Shown piece after piece: positions 8,499 through 17,133 of a DNA stretch of 64,000 nucleotides. How positions within the stretch are numbered: the first letter of the stretch is position 1; each line of letters opens with the position of its first letter. A model generated the notes under the pieces. It worked only from the letters and a program-made list of their open reading frames with translations. It searched no databases and was not told the origin of the DNA. Origin of the DNA: Arthrobacter_H rhombi (GTDB lineage: Bacteria; Actinomycetota; Actinomycetes; Actinomycetales; Micrococcaceae); the NCBI RefSeq assembly GCF_039526245.1, contig NZ_BAAAIV010000005.1:243959-307958 (forward strand), given 5' to 3'. A program made the position numbers and the translations under genes.

Positions 8499-9167
8499 AT
8501 GGAGAACCTGCTGCCGGCCGACTGGACGACATGGCGGAGCACGTCGCCGCTGGGCGGACGGCGGCCCACCACGGCGGATCTGGCAGCTGCCGCCGAGACG
8601 GGGACGGGCCGCGAGGATGTGTTGCCCTACCCGACAGACCACCAGGCTGCCGGAACGCTCCGACTGCTCATCGTGGGCATCAACCCCAGCCCGTGGACGG
8701 CGGCAGTGAATGCACCCTTCGCCCGGCCCGGGAATCGGTTCTGGACCTCACTCGCGCTGGCCGGGGTCATCGAGGAGACGGTCGACGCCTCCCGGGGCCT
8801 ATCGGCGCCTGACGAGAGGATGCTGGCGCATCGGGGGATCGGCATCACCAATATCGTGTCCCGGCCGTCGGCCCGGGCGGATGAACTCACGGCAGCTGAA
8901 CTGCGTGAAGGCGGAGCCCGCCTCGTCGAGCGGGTCCGCGTTCTGCGCCCCGGTGCCGTGGGCCTGCTGGGAGTCACGGCGTTCCGCACGGCATTCTCCC
9001 TCCCGAAGGCGAAACCGGGTCTCCAGCCACCCGATGCCGTCGCCACGTGGCCGCGCGAAATTCCCCTGTGGGTGCTACCCAACCCCAGCGGGCTCAACGC
9101 CCATGAAACGGTCGCCTCCTTGGCACGGAAGTGGCAGGACGTCTGGGCCGCAGCCGGCGCCAGCTGA
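8499..9167 (+). CDS. mug: mismatch-specific G:T/U DNA glycosylase (Mug/TDG family)
   Basis: A 222-residue member of UDG family 2. Motif A is VGINPSPWTA (GINPS at 60-64) and motif B is LPNPSGLNAH near residue 196. Such enzymes remove uracil or thymine opposite guanine and ethenocytosine. About 50 N-terminal residues precede the core. The gene looks leaderless: TAGGCT at 8486-8491, 7 nt before the ATG, and no Shine-Dalgarno. It is convergent with the MFS gene that follows. Confidence 0.92.
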   Translation: MENLLPADWTTWRSTSPLGGRRPTTADLAAAAETGTGREDVLPYPTDHQAAGTLRLLIVGINPSPWTAAVNAPFARPGNRFWTSLALAGVIEETVDASRGLSAPDERMLAHRGIGITNIVSRPSARADELTAAELREGGARLVERVRVLRPGAVGLLGVTAFRTAFSLPKAKPGLQPPDAVATWPREIPLWVLPNPSGLNAHETVASLARKWQDVWAAAGAS

Positions 9168-9176
9168 TCCGCCGAG

Positions 9177-10586
9177 TCAGCGCTCCAACGACTCATTCCG
9201 AGCCGGCAGCAACAGTGAGAGCCCTATCGCGGCACCGGTGATGGCGGTGGTCCACCAGAACGCTGCCGCGTATCCGGCAGCAGGGTTGGTGCGGGTGGCT
9301 GCTGCGGTCAGGACGACGGCGATGAGCGCCGTGCCGAATGCCCCGCCGAGCTGCTGCACGATCCGGGTGATGGCCGATGCATGGGGCATCTGTTCCGGAC
9401 GGATATCGAGATAGGCGACGGTCATCACGGGAATGAGGACCACTCCGAGGCCGAGGCCACGGACGAACAGCGAGGTCTCGAGCAGCCACAGGCTGGTTCC
9501 GGTGTTGGCCAGGGCAAACGGGACAGTGGCCGCTGCAATGACCATGAACCCGACAACGGCCACCCACCGGGCACCGAATTGGTCGACCAGCTTGCCCGCC
9601 ACCACCCGGGCCAACAGCGAACCGACACCTTGGGGAATGAGCAACAGTGCTGCGTCCAGGACGCCGTATCCGCGCAACTCCTGCAGGAAGAGTGGCAGCA
9701 GGAACGTGCTGGCCAGCAGGACGGCGCCGACGGCCACCAAGGTGATGGAGGAGGCCCGCACGGAACGGACGCCGAGGAGCCTGAGGTCGACGAGTGCCGC
9801 GCCGGCGCGACGGATGGCCCACGCGGTGAATCCAGCCAAGAGCATTGCCCCACCGATGCCGGGCAGGAGGACATCGGATCTGCCGAAGCCGCCGGCGGCA
9901 TGCACGTTGGAGAGGGCATAGAGCAGGCCGGCCAAGGCCGGGACCAGGAGCACGACGCCGATGACATCCAAGCGTTGTACGGGCTCCTTCCGCTGGGGCT
10001 GATCCCGTTTGATGTAGAGCAGCGCGAGAACCAGTCCCGTGACGCCGACCGGAACGTTGATGAGGAACAGCCACCGCCAGTCGAGCCAGTTCAACACGAA
10101 ACCTCCCAACACCGGCCCCAGGATGGGACCCAGTGCGATTGGCAGGGACACGACGGCCATCGTGCGGGCCATGGCCTCACGCTCGATGTGCTGCATGGCG
10201 AGTGTCTGCATCAGCGGGAACATGATGCCGCCGCCCAGACCCTGCAGGATGCGGAAACCAATGAGCGATGCGGGGTTCCACGCGCAGGCACACAGGACCG
10301 ATCCGACGACGAACAACCCCAGGCCGAAGAGCCAGAGTCGCTTGCCGCCGAACCGCGCTTGGGCCCAGGGGACCAGGGGAATGGCGACGGCGAGTGCCAG
10401 AAGGTAGCCGGTGCTCACCCATTGGATCGTTGAAATGGTCGCGTGGAGTTGCACGGTCAGTGTGTGGATGCCGATGGCGACAATGGTCGTGTCGAGGATT
10501 GCCGTGATCCCGCCGACGATCAGTGCCGCGAGCAGTTTTGTCGTGGACTGCGCTGCAGCTGGAACCTCAGCTCGAATGGGTCTCAT
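9177..10586 (-). CDS. MFS drug:proton antiporter, DHA2 (14-TM) family
   Basis: A 469-residue polytopic membrane protein. The first helix carries the DHA2 signature around ILDTTIVAIGIHTL, followed by TGYLLALA, RFGGKRLW (motif A) and the antiporter motif C region GPILGPVLGG. About 14 transmembrane helices are expected. It is divergent from a TetR regulator with two operator-like palindromes between them, the standard layout of a repressed multidrug exporter. The substrate cannot be told from sequence. Confidence 0.9.
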   Translation of the reverse strand: MRPIRAEVPAAAQSTTKLLAALIVGGITAILDTTIVAIGIHTLTVQLHATISTIQWVSTGYLLALAVAIPLVPWAQARFGGKRLWLFGLGLFVVGSVLCACAWNPASLIGFRILQGLGGGIMFPLMQTLAMQHIEREAMARTMAVVSLPIALGPILGPVLGGFVLNWLDWRWLFLINVPVGVTGLVLALLYIKRDQPQRKEPVQRLDVIGVVLLVPALAGLLYALSNVHAAGGFGRSDVLLPGIGGAMLLAGFTAWAIRRAGAALVDLRLLGVRSVRASSITLVAVGAVLLASTFLLPLFLQELRGYGVLDAALLLIPQGVGSLLARVVAGKLVDQFGARWVAVVGFMVIAAATVPFALANTGTSLWLLETSLFVRGLGLGVVLIPVMTVAYLDIRPEQMPHASAITRIVQQLGGAFGTALIAVVLTAAATRTNPAAGYAAAFWWTTAITGAAIGLSLLLPARNESLER

Positions 10587-10602
10587 CAGGTTCTACTATT
10601 AG

Positions 10603-10655
10603 GAACGTATCCGTTCACTATACTAGGAGTCTACAATAGGGAACGCAAGCGGTTC
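10603..10655. promoter_or_regulatory. two operator-like palindromes between the MFS and TetR genes
   Basis: Site 1 (10603-10616) is GAACG-TATC-CGTTC, a perfect 5-bp inverted repeat. Site 2 (10641-10655) is GAACGCAAGCGGTTC, the same half-sites with one extra base. They are 38 bp apart, one near each start codon, and site 2 is immediately upstream of the tetR ribosome site (AAGGAGG). They are probably bound by the adjacent TetR protein to repress both genes (inference). Confidence 0.65.
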
Positions 10656-10670
10656 TAAAAAGGAGGGGCC

Positions 10671-11252
10671 ATGGCTTCGACCAGGCGACGTGGTGCTGAG
10701 CTGGAAAACGCGATCCTGGGTGCCGGCTGGCATCAGTTGCTCGAGGCCGGCTATACCGGCTTCACCTTCGAAGCGGTCGCAGAACGCGCGCAGACCGGCA
10801 AGGCTGCCCTCTATCGCCGCTGGCCGAACAAGGAGGCGCTGTTGCTGGCGGTCCTGTCCAACAGCTATCTAGGCATCTCCCGGGAGCTCCCCGACACGGG
10901 TTCCCTGCGCGGGGACGTGCTGGGGTTGCTGCGATCGGCCAATCGGCTCGGTGATAGCGCGGCCGCCGTGTTCAGTGCTGTGCTCGGTGCCTACTTCGAC
11001 GAGTCAACGACCACGCCGGCGCACCTGCGGGATCAGCTCCTCGAAGGTCGAAATCGAGCGATGCCCCGGATCATCGAGCGCGCCATCGAACGAGGGGAGA
11101 TCAGCGGCGCACTTCCGGCGCGGGTGGCGAACCTGCCCTTCGACCTGTTGCGGCACGAACTCATCATGAACCTCGGACGGGTGTCGGAGGAGAGCATCGT
11201 GGACATCGTTGACAGCGTCTTCATTCCCCTCGCCATGTCAGGTGCTCACTAG
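10671..11252 (+). CDS. TetR family repressor
   Basis: A 193-residue regulator with an N-terminal TetR helix-turn-helix (residues about 8-55: FTFEAVAERAQTGKAALYRRW) and a C-terminal ligand-binding domain of the TetR_C_11/16 type. It starts at ATG 10671 behind a strong AAGGAGG. It is divergent from the DHA2 transporter and probably represses it until a substrate binds. The last 4 bases overlap the convergent arfB gene. Confidence 0.92.
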   Translation: MASTRRRGAELENAILGAGWHQLLEAGYTGFTFEAVAERAQTGKAALYRRWPNKEALLLAVLSNSYLGISRELPDTGSLRGDVLGLLRSANRLGDSAAAVFSAVLGAYFDESTTTPAHLRDQLLEGRNRAMPRIIERAIERGEISGALPARVANLPFDLLRHELIMNLGRVSEESIVDIVDSVFIPLAMSGAH

Positions 11253-11671
11253 TCGTGCGTGGGCCGTCGGCGCTGGGCCTTGAGGTCCGATCTGCGGCCC
11301 TTGGCCGCCAGTCGTCGTCGCTTCGAACCCTGGGTGGGTTTTGTCGCTCGACGCTGTGGGCCGGCCGGGGCCAGGGCTGACGCGAGCAGCTCGGCGAGCT
11401 TGTCCACGGCGATCTCGCGATTGCGCAATTGCGAGCGTTGTTCGGAGGCCGACACCGTGAGGGTTCCGGACGTGAGGCGGGGTCCCAGGCGCTCCACGAG
11501 CTGTTGGCGCTGTTCATCGGTGAGGACCTTTGAACCGTAAATATCCCAGAGGAGCTCCACCCGGCTATCCGAGGTGTTGACGTGTTGGCCGCCCGGTCCG
11601 GAGGATCTGGAGAAGCGCCACCCCAGCTCCGAGGAAGGGATCCTCAGTTGGGGTGATACCTGGACGTCCAT
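11249..11671 (-). CDS. arfB: ArfB/YaeJ-type peptidyl-tRNA hydrolase (ribosome rescue)
   Basis: A 140-residue class I release-factor-like protein. The catalytic GGQ is in SSGPGGQHVNTSDSRVEL near residue 30, and the C-terminus is a basic tail (KPTQGSKRRRLAAKGRRSD) that enters the empty mRNA channel in ArfB homologues. It has no codon-recognition domain, so it frees ribosomes stalled without a stop codon. The ATG at 11671 gives the normal family length; the longer reading to 11761 adds 30 unlike residues. Confidence 0.92.
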   Translation of the reverse strand: MDVQVSPQLRIPSSELGWRFSRSSGPGGQHVNTSDSRVELLWDIYGSKVLTDEQRQQLVERLGPRLTSGTLTVSASEQRSQLRNREIAVDKLAELLASALAPAGPQRRATKPTQGSKRRRLAAKGRRSDLKAQRRRPTHD

Positions 11672-11877
11672 GGAACAAGCTTTGCACGAGCCGCCATCAA
11701 GCGATATCGGCGGGCGGTGGGGATGCCGGTGGAGGAGTGGTCCGACCGGGCCGGTCTTCATGCGCTGGCACGCAGGCCCCCGGGCGAACTAGAGTGGGAA
11801 GCAGTCACGGAGCCGTGTCCGGCACCGTTGAGTGCCCGGGCACCAGCTCAATCCTGTTCCCAACAGATGGAGTCCTG

Positions 11878-13314
11878 ATGAAGGCACAAATCGGCGTCAC
11901 CGGCCTCGCGGTCATGGGCGCGAACCTCGCCCGAAACTTCGCACGCAACGGCTACACCGTCGCACTGCACAACCGCTCGGTGGAAAAGACCGATGCCCTC
12001 CTGGAAGCCCACGGCTCCGAGGGCGAATTCATCCGCACCGAGACGATGGAAGAGCTCGTCGAATCGCTCGAGACCCCGCGCCGCGTGCTGCTCATGGTCA
12101 AGGCCGGCGGCCCCGTGGACTCGGTCATCGACCAGCTGGTCCCGCTGCTCGAAGCCGGGGACATCGTCATTGACGGCGGCAACTCGAACTTCCAGGACAC
12201 CCGCCGCCGCGAGGCCGCACTGGCCAAGAAGGACCTGCACTTCGTGGGCATCGGCGTCTCCGGCGGCGAAGAGGGCGCACTGCTGGGCCCCTCGATCATG
12301 CCCGGTGGCTCCAAGGAGTCCTACGACGCGCTCGGCCCGATGCTGGAAAAGATCTCAGCCCATGTCGACGGCGACCCATGCTGCGCCTGGATCGGCACCG
12401 ACGGCGCCGGCCACTTCGTGAAGATGGTCCACAACGGCATCGAGTACGCGGACATGCAGGTCATCGGCGAGGCCTACGACCTCTTGCGTTCCGGCGCCGG
12501 CATCGAGCCAGCGGACCAGGCGAAGATCTTCTCGAAGTGGAACGAAGGCGACCTAGCCTCGTTCCTCATCGAGATCACCGCCGAGGTCCTCGGCCACACC
12601 GACGCCAAGACCGGCAAGCCACTCGTTGACGTCATCGTGGACTCCGCGGGACAGAAGGGCACCGGCCGCTGGACCGTTCAGTCCGCACTGGACCTGGGGT
12701 CCCCGACGTCCGCCATTGCCGAATCCGTCTTCGCCCGAGGCCTGTCTTCGCAGCGGGACCAGCGCGCCGTCGCCCAGGAGGTTCTGGCCGGCCACGAGCA
12801 GCAGGTCGACCTTGGCGATGACTTCGTCGAGGATGTCCGCCAGGCACTCTTCGCGTCCAAGCTCGTCTCCTACGCGCAGGGCCTGGACATGCTCACGGCT
12901 GCCGCCGCGGAGTATGACTGGGAGCTGAAGCTTGATGAGATCGCCTCGCTGTGGCGGGGTGGCTGCATCATCCGCGCCGAGCTGCTCAAGGACATCACCA
13001 AGGCCTACGCCGCCTCGGACAAGCCGGCCAACCTGCTCTTCGACCCCACGTTCGCGCAGGCGATCGCCGGTGCCGTTCCGGCCTGGCGCCGCGTGGTGGC
13101 CACCGCCGTCGCCCTGGGCATTCCGGTGCCGGTGTTCTCCTCCTCGCTGGCCTACTACGACGGTCTGCGCCGCAAGCGTTTGCCTGCCGCGCTGACCCAG
13201 GGTCTGCGCGACCTCTTCGGTGCGCACACCTACAACCGCGTGGACGCCGAAGGCACCTTCCACACCCAGTGGAGCGGGGACAAGACGGAGATCTCGGCGG
13301 TCTCCACGCACTGA
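11878..13314 (+). CDS. gnd: 6-phosphogluconate dehydrogenase, decarboxylating
   Basis: A 478-residue enzyme of the oxidative pentose phosphate pathway that converts 6-phosphogluconate to ribulose 5-phosphate with NADP reduction. The Rossmann motif GLAVMGANLARN is at the N-terminus, and the substrate signature follows (IGVSGGEEGALLGPSIMPGG, then KMVHNGIEYADMQ). The ATG at 11878 has GGAG 5 nt upstream; a TAGAGT hexamer (11790-11795) is a candidate -10 giving a leader of about 75 nt. It ends before a 13-bp hairpin. Confidence 0.97.
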   Translation: MKAQIGVTGLAVMGANLARNFARNGYTVALHNRSVEKTDALLEAHGSEGEFIRTETMEELVESLETPRRVLLMVKAGGPVDSVIDQLVPLLEAGDIVIDGGNSNFQDTRRREAALAKKDLHFVGIGVSGGEEGALLGPSIMPGGSKESYDALGPMLEKISAHVDGDPCCAWIGTDGAGHFVKMVHNGIEYADMQVIGEAYDLLRSGAGIEPADQAKIFSKWNEGDLASFLIEITAEVLGHTDAKTGKPLVDVIVDSAGQKGTGRWTVQSALDLGSPTSAIAESVFARGLSSQRDQRAVAQEVLAGHEQQVDLGDDFVEDVRQALFASKLVSYAQGLDMLTAAAAEYDWELKLDEIASLWRGGCIIRAELLKDITKAYAASDKPANLLFDPTFAQAIAGAVPAWRRVVATAVALGIPVPVFSSSLAYYDGLRRKRLPAALTQGLRDLFGAHTYNRVDAEGTFHTQWSGDKTEISAVSTH

Positions 13315-13350
13315 CCCGCAGCGCCACCCGGGCGGTCTCGCCGCCCACCC

Positions 13351-13394
13351 ACTGAGGACGACGCCGGAGCCCAGGTTCCGTCGTCGTCCTCAGT
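13351..13394 (+). terminator. hairpin downstream of gnd
   Basis: Perfect 13-bp arms, ACTGAGGACGACG (13351-13363) and CGTCGTCCTCAGT (13382-13394), lie 36 bp after the gnd stop. No T run follows, so it is a likely intrinsic terminator of the T-less actinobacterial kind or an RNA-stabilising hairpin. The remainder of the gap to 13602 holds no credible gene. Confidence 0.6.
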
Positions 13395-13602
13395 GCTGTA
13401 CGGCGTCTCCTCGGCAAGAGCACGGAAACTACTGGGGCCGGTCCTCCAGCTCCCGCTCACAAGCCATGCGCAGGGGGGACTGGTGGCGCGGCCTATCACC
13501 GCCCTGGGCCTCGTCGGCTATCTCATTTCGGCCGGGAGGGAACAGCCGCAACTGATCGACGACATCTTGGTCGTGGGCGGGTCGCAGGCTTCGATGCCGT
13601 GG

Positions 13603-14235
13603 TCAGTAGGGCCAGCTCCAGCCGCCGTTGTTGTTCGGGTCGTAGACGACGGTCCCTGAGGAATACGGGACGTCAAGGACGATCTTCCCGTGGACTTTTT
13701 GGCCGGGGGTGATCATGGCCGGCGCCAGGACGTCATCGGCGTAGCAGCCCCACGAAGCCTCGGAGGCGACTTCGCGGTCGATCACGCCGTTGGTCCCCAT
13801 CACGGAGAAGGCCTGGGCCACGAGGGGCATGAAGACATCATCCTTGGCCAGGTCGACTTCATTGGTGATGCGCTGGTCCATGGTCGCCACCACGTCCAGG
13901 ACCAGGAACGTCTTCCGGTCGGGTTTCATGGTGAAGCTTCCGACCCGGGCAGGGCAGTTCGAGGTCCGGGTGACGTGCTGGACTTCGATCGAGAACAGTC
14001 GCTTGCCGGAGTCGTCGGCGAGCACGGCTGCTTCCCCGACCTTCTTCTCGACGTTGTCCAGCGCATCGGTGGTGACGCGGGTGCCGTCAGATGGGTCGAC
14101 GGTCAATACCGTCGGCCCTTCGTCTTGTGGCGCTGGCGATTTGGAGGAGTTTGCCGATACCGCGGTGAATGCCAGCGAACCCGACACCAGAACTGCGGCG
14201 CAGGTCGCGGCCAGGGCTGATCGTTTGAAGCGCAT
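13603..14235 (-). CDS. small exported protein, DUF4352-like
   Basis: A 210-residue protein with a clear Sec signal peptide (MRFKRSALAATCAAVLVSGS, cleavage near Ala25-Ser30), then a Pro/Ser-rich linker and a beta-rich domain. The pattern with SFTMKPDRKTFLVLDVVA and a C-terminal PYSSGTVVYDPNN resembles DUF4352-type extracellular domains, without certainty. Two cysteines in the mature part (SNCPARV, SWGCYADD) could form a disulfide. It starts 4 bp after the stop of the SH3-GGCT gene, so the two are co-translated and probably act together outside the cell. I do not know the function. Confidence 0.75.
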   Translation of the reverse strand: MRFKRSALAATCAAVLVSGSLAFTAVSANSSKSPAPQDEGPTVLTVDPSDGTRVTTDALDNVEKKVGEAAVLADDSGKRLFSIEVQHVTRTSNCPARVGSFTMKPDRKTFLVLDVVATMDQRITNEVDLAKDDVFMPLVAQAFSVMGTNGVIDREVASEASWGCYADDVLAPAMITPGQKVHGKIVLDVPYSSGTVVYDPNNNGGWSWPY

Positions 14236-14239
14236 GGTC

Positions 14240-15271
14240 TCAATACCTGTTCAAGTAGTCGCCGGAGACCACGAGGATCCCTGACTTTTTCATGTAGCTG
14301 GTCATGGATTTGGAGGCAACGTACGCCCACACGTTGGCGCCCGAGGAATCCTTGACGAGCTTGCGGTTGTAGTTCTGGGTATCCAGTGGTTTCTTCGGGT
14401 CAAAGCGTTCCCACGTATCCATCTGGGCCAACGTGGCCGTGTGGACCGACGGCTTGAATTTCATTCGTTCCACGACCACTTTGCGGCTGGCGGTGCTGGG
14501 AACCATGTATGACCACCAGGTCTTGTCCTTGCGCAGATACAAGGCGTGGTTGAGCGCCTTGGTCTTGGTTTCGGAGGCCGTCTTCCCCTTGATCAGGAAG
14601 TAGGCCGACTGGCCGTGGCGGAGCGTCCCGTAGACCGCTACATCGTATTTCCCATGGGTGGACAGGTACTTGTTGATGATCCAGCCCTTGCCCTTGCTGG
14701 TATTGACGTAGGACCAGCCGCCCACGGTCTTGATGTACTCCACGCGGGTCCACGCGCCGATGACGCCGCGCGAGGCGTACTTGGTGCTGTTGCCCGAACG
14801 CATGTTGACGTTGTAAGTGGGCCAACGATAGGTCTTTTTTGTTGTTTTCGTGGTTTTCAAGTACTGGGAGCTGACCCAGCCGGTGTGTCCCGATGCCTTG
14901 ACCTGCCACCACGTGCCCGACTTCTTGCCGGTCGGGACGACCACCGTTCCCGACTTCAGCAGTGCCACGCGCTTGTAGGCTGTGGACGGTCCAGAGCGCA
15001 TGTTGAGATTCGCCGTGGTGCGGACCACGGTCACCGTTGCCATCGGCAGATGTACCGCCTGCGGGGCCGATCGGTGTATTCCAGCCGGGTGGCTGGCCGG
15101 GGTCGAGGCAGCGGGGGTGGCCTGCGCTGGAGCCATTGGTGCCATCACGAGGGCAACCCCAAATGCCAGGGCAAGACCGCTTCTGCGTCGGTGCGGGTGT
15201 GCCCGCGCCGGCGTGTAGCCCGGATCGTGGACATTGATGGATGGGCCGAGTGGTTTGCCTGGCATCATCAT
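14240..15271 (-). CDS. secreted SH3b-SH3b-GGCT fusion protein
   Basis: 343 residues from the ATG at 15271 (GGGGA about 10 nt upstream). After a 30-residue basic n-region comes a hydrophobic signal segment (31-51, APAQA cleavage-like). Two bacterial SH3 domains follow (79-138 and 148-204), each with an NLNMRSG or NVNMRSG core. Residues 209-343 resemble the gamma-glutamylcyclotransferase/AIG2 fold: YGTLRHG at 214-220, the MDTWE region with Glu288 where the catalytic acid sits, and YNRKLV at 301-306. SH3b domains usually bind peptidoglycan, so a role in cell-wall gamma-glutamyl or isopeptide chemistry is plausible but inferred. It is divergent from an aldo/keto reductase. Confidence 0.75.
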   Translation of the reverse strand: MMMPGKPLGPSINVHDPGYTPARAHPHRRRSGLALAFGVALVMAPMAPAQATPAASTPASHPAGIHRSAPQAVHLPMATVTVVRTTANLNMRSGPSTAYKRVALLKSGTVVVPTGKKSGTWWQVKASGHTGWVSSQYLKTTKTTKKTYRWPTYNVNMRSGNSTKYASRGVIGAWTRVEYIKTVGGWSYVNTSKGKGWIINKYLSTHGKYDVAVYGTLRHGQSAYFLIKGKTASETKTKALNHALYLRKDKTWWSYMVPSTASRKVVVERMKFKPSVHTATLAQMDTWERFDPKKPLDTQNYNRKLVKDSSGANVWAYVASKSMTSYMKKSGILVVSGDYLNRY

Positions 15272-15417
15272 GTGTGGATCTTCCCCTTTAATCCAATTGC
15301 GCGAGCAACTACGGGCGACGTTAGCCTGTTCGACAGACAAAAGGAAGACCGCGGCACAAATTGACCTCGTGGGATCGCGGGCGCCCGCAACTTCCAGGGC
15401 AGGCATAGGCTGGTGAC

Positions 15418-16422
15418 ATGGATTACAGATTCCTCGGGGCCTCTGGGCTCAAGATCACCGAAATCACCTACGGCAACTGGCTGACCCACGGCTCCCAAGT
15501 GGAGAACGACGTGGCCACCCAATGCGTGAACGCCGCCCTGGACGCGGGCATCACCACCTTCGATACGGCCGACGCGTACGCCAACGGCGCCGCTGAAGAA
15601 GTCCTCGGAGCAGCCTTGAAGTCCCAACGGCGCGAATCGCTGGAGATCTTCACCAAGGTCTACTGGCCGGTCGGCCCCAAGGGCCCCAACGACACCGGGC
15701 TCTCCCGCAAACACATCATGGAGGGCATCAACGGGTCCCTGCGGCGCCTGGGGATGGACTATGTCGATCTGTACCAGGCGCATCGCTACGACCATCAAAC
15801 GCCACTGGAGGAGACCATCCAGGCGTTCGCCGACGTCGTACGTTCGGGCAAGGCCCTTTACATCGGGGTGTCCGAGTGGTCCGCCAAGCAGCTGCGGGAA
15901 GGCCAGCGACTGGCGCAGGCCGCCGGGTTCTCGCTGGTGTCCAACCAGCCGCAGTATTCAGCGCTGTGGCGGGTCATCGAGGAGCAGGTCGTCCCGGCCT
16001 CGGAGGAACTGGGCATGTCCCAGGTCGTCTGGTCCCCCATGGCCCAGGGAGTGCTCTCCGGTAAGTACAAGCCCGGCCAGCCGGCACCGGCAGGCAGCCG
16101 AGCCACCGACGAGAAGGGCGGGCAGAAGACCATCGAACGGTTCATGGACGACACCGTCCTGGAGCGTGTCCAGCGGCTGCAGCCAATCGCCGACGAGTTG
16201 GGCCTGAAAATGTCCCAGCTGGCCATCGCGTGGGTGCTGCAGAACCCGAACGTCGCCACGGCACTCGTCGGCGCTTCGCGACCAGAGCAGGTCGCCGAGA
16301 ACGTCAAGGCCTCCGGAGTCGAGATCCCGGACGAGCTGATGGCCTCGATCGACCAGGCGCTGGGCGATTCGGTCGTCCGTGATCCGGCGCTGACCGTGAG
16401 CCCGGAGGTTCGTCCGGCCTGA
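15418..16422 (+). CDS. aldo/keto reductase (KCNAB/YghZ-like)
   Basis: A 334-residue NADPH-dependent oxidoreductase of the potassium-channel-beta-subunit-like AKR group. The tetrad is recognisable: Asp and Tyr in FDTADAYANG, Lys in FTKVYWP and His in LYQAHRYD. The cofactor site GASRPEQVAENV is near the C-terminus. The promoter is leaderless-like: TAGGCT at 15406-15411, then 6 nt to the ATG. The physiological carbonyl substrate is unknown. A 22-bp perfect hairpin ends the transcript. Confidence 0.92.
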   Translation: MDYRFLGASGLKITEITYGNWLTHGSQVENDVATQCVNAALDAGITTFDTADAYANGAAEEVLGAALKSQRRESLEIFTKVYWPVGPKGPNDTGLSRKHIMEGINGSLRRLGMDYVDLYQAHRYDHQTPLEETIQAFADVVRSGKALYIGVSEWSAKQLREGQRLAQAAGFSLVSNQPQYSALWRVIEEQVVPASEELGMSQVVWSPMAQGVLSGKYKPGQPAPAGSRATDEKGGQKTIERFMDDTVLERVQRLQPIADELGLKMSQLAIAWVLQNPNVATALVGASRPEQVAENVKASGVEIPDELMASIDQALGDSVVRDPALTVSPEVRPA

Positions 16423-16440
16423 TGCACGGACGGTGAAACG

Positions 16441-16488
16441 CAGGAAGCCCGGGTGGTGCAGTTCATACTGCACCACCCGGGCTTCCTG
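16441..16488. terminator. bidirectional terminator between the aldo/keto reductase and cysE
   Basis: A perfect 22-bp inverted repeat (16441-16462 with 16467-16488) with a 4-nt loop lies between two convergent genes. Its length and symmetry suit termination from both sides. Confidence 0.9.
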
Positions 16489-16509
16489 TGCGGGGGACCG
16501 GTGGGGTCC

Positions 16510-17094
16510 CTAGATCCACATCGCGGGATCGATGTATTCCGCCGGGTCCACCGCCGGCTTGTGCTCCTCGGGTTTGCGCGGCCGGTTGGTCGCGGGGATC
16601 CCGGTGATGATCGAGTCCGCCGGAGCGTCCTTGACGACCACCGCGTTGGCCCCGATGGCCGAGTCCGCCCCGATGGTGATCGGACCCAGGACCTTGGCCC
16701 CGGCCCCGATGACGACGCGGTCCCCGATGGTGGGGTGCCGTTTGACCTTGGCCAGCGAGCGGCCGCCGAGGGTCACCCCGTGGTAGATCATCACGTCGTC
16801 GCCGATTTCGGCGGTCTCGCCGATGACCACCCCCATTCCGTGGTCGATGAAGAACCGCCGGCCCAGTGTGGCCCCGGGGTGGATCTCGATGCCGGTCATG
16901 AAGCGCCCCAGTTGGGAGAGCAGCCGCGCCGGCAGGCGGTAGGCCGGGTTCTGCCACAACCGGTGCGTCAACCGGTGGATCCAGATGGCATGCAGGCCCG
17001 AATACGCGAAGGCGTTCTCGGTGTTGCCGCGTGCCGCGGGATCATGGGCGCGGGCACCCTCGAGGTCCTCTTTGAGGCGGGATAGGAAAGTCAC
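16510..17094 (-). CDS. cysE: serine O-acetyltransferase
   Basis: A 194-residue left-handed beta-helix acetyltransferase of the short EpsC type, which makes O-acetylserine from serine and acetyl-CoA. Visible features are GIEIHPGATLGRRFFIDHG (catalytic His-Asp region), the hexapeptide repeats and IGDRVVIGAGAKVLGPI. The GTG start at 17094 has AAAGG upstream. It follows cysK by 39 bp in the same direction, so the two steps of cysteine synthesis are co-expressed. Confidence 0.96.
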   Translation of the reverse strand: MTFLSRLKEDLEGARAHDPAARGNTENAFAYSGLHAIWIHRLTHRLWQNPAYRLPARLLSQLGRFMTGIEIHPGATLGRRFFIDHGMGVVIGETAEIGDDVMIYHGVTLGGRSLAKVKRHPTIGDRVVIGAGAKVLGPITIGADSAIGANAVVVKDAPADSIITGIPATNRPRKPEEHKPAVDPAEYIDPAMWI

Positions 17095-17133
17095 ACGTTG
17101 CCTTTGCTCGTCGTTGGCCCGGGGGAGTGGGTG

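Noticed and set aside
13393..13659. An 88-residue plus-strand frame after gnd
   Set aside because: It begins inside the gnd hairpin region, lacks a ribosome site and runs antisense into the exported-protein gene.
15272..15417. c-di-AMP riboswitch upstream of the SH3-GGCT gene
   Set aside because: Such elements often precede wall-protein genes, but the 146-bp region is short and shows none of the conserved blocks.
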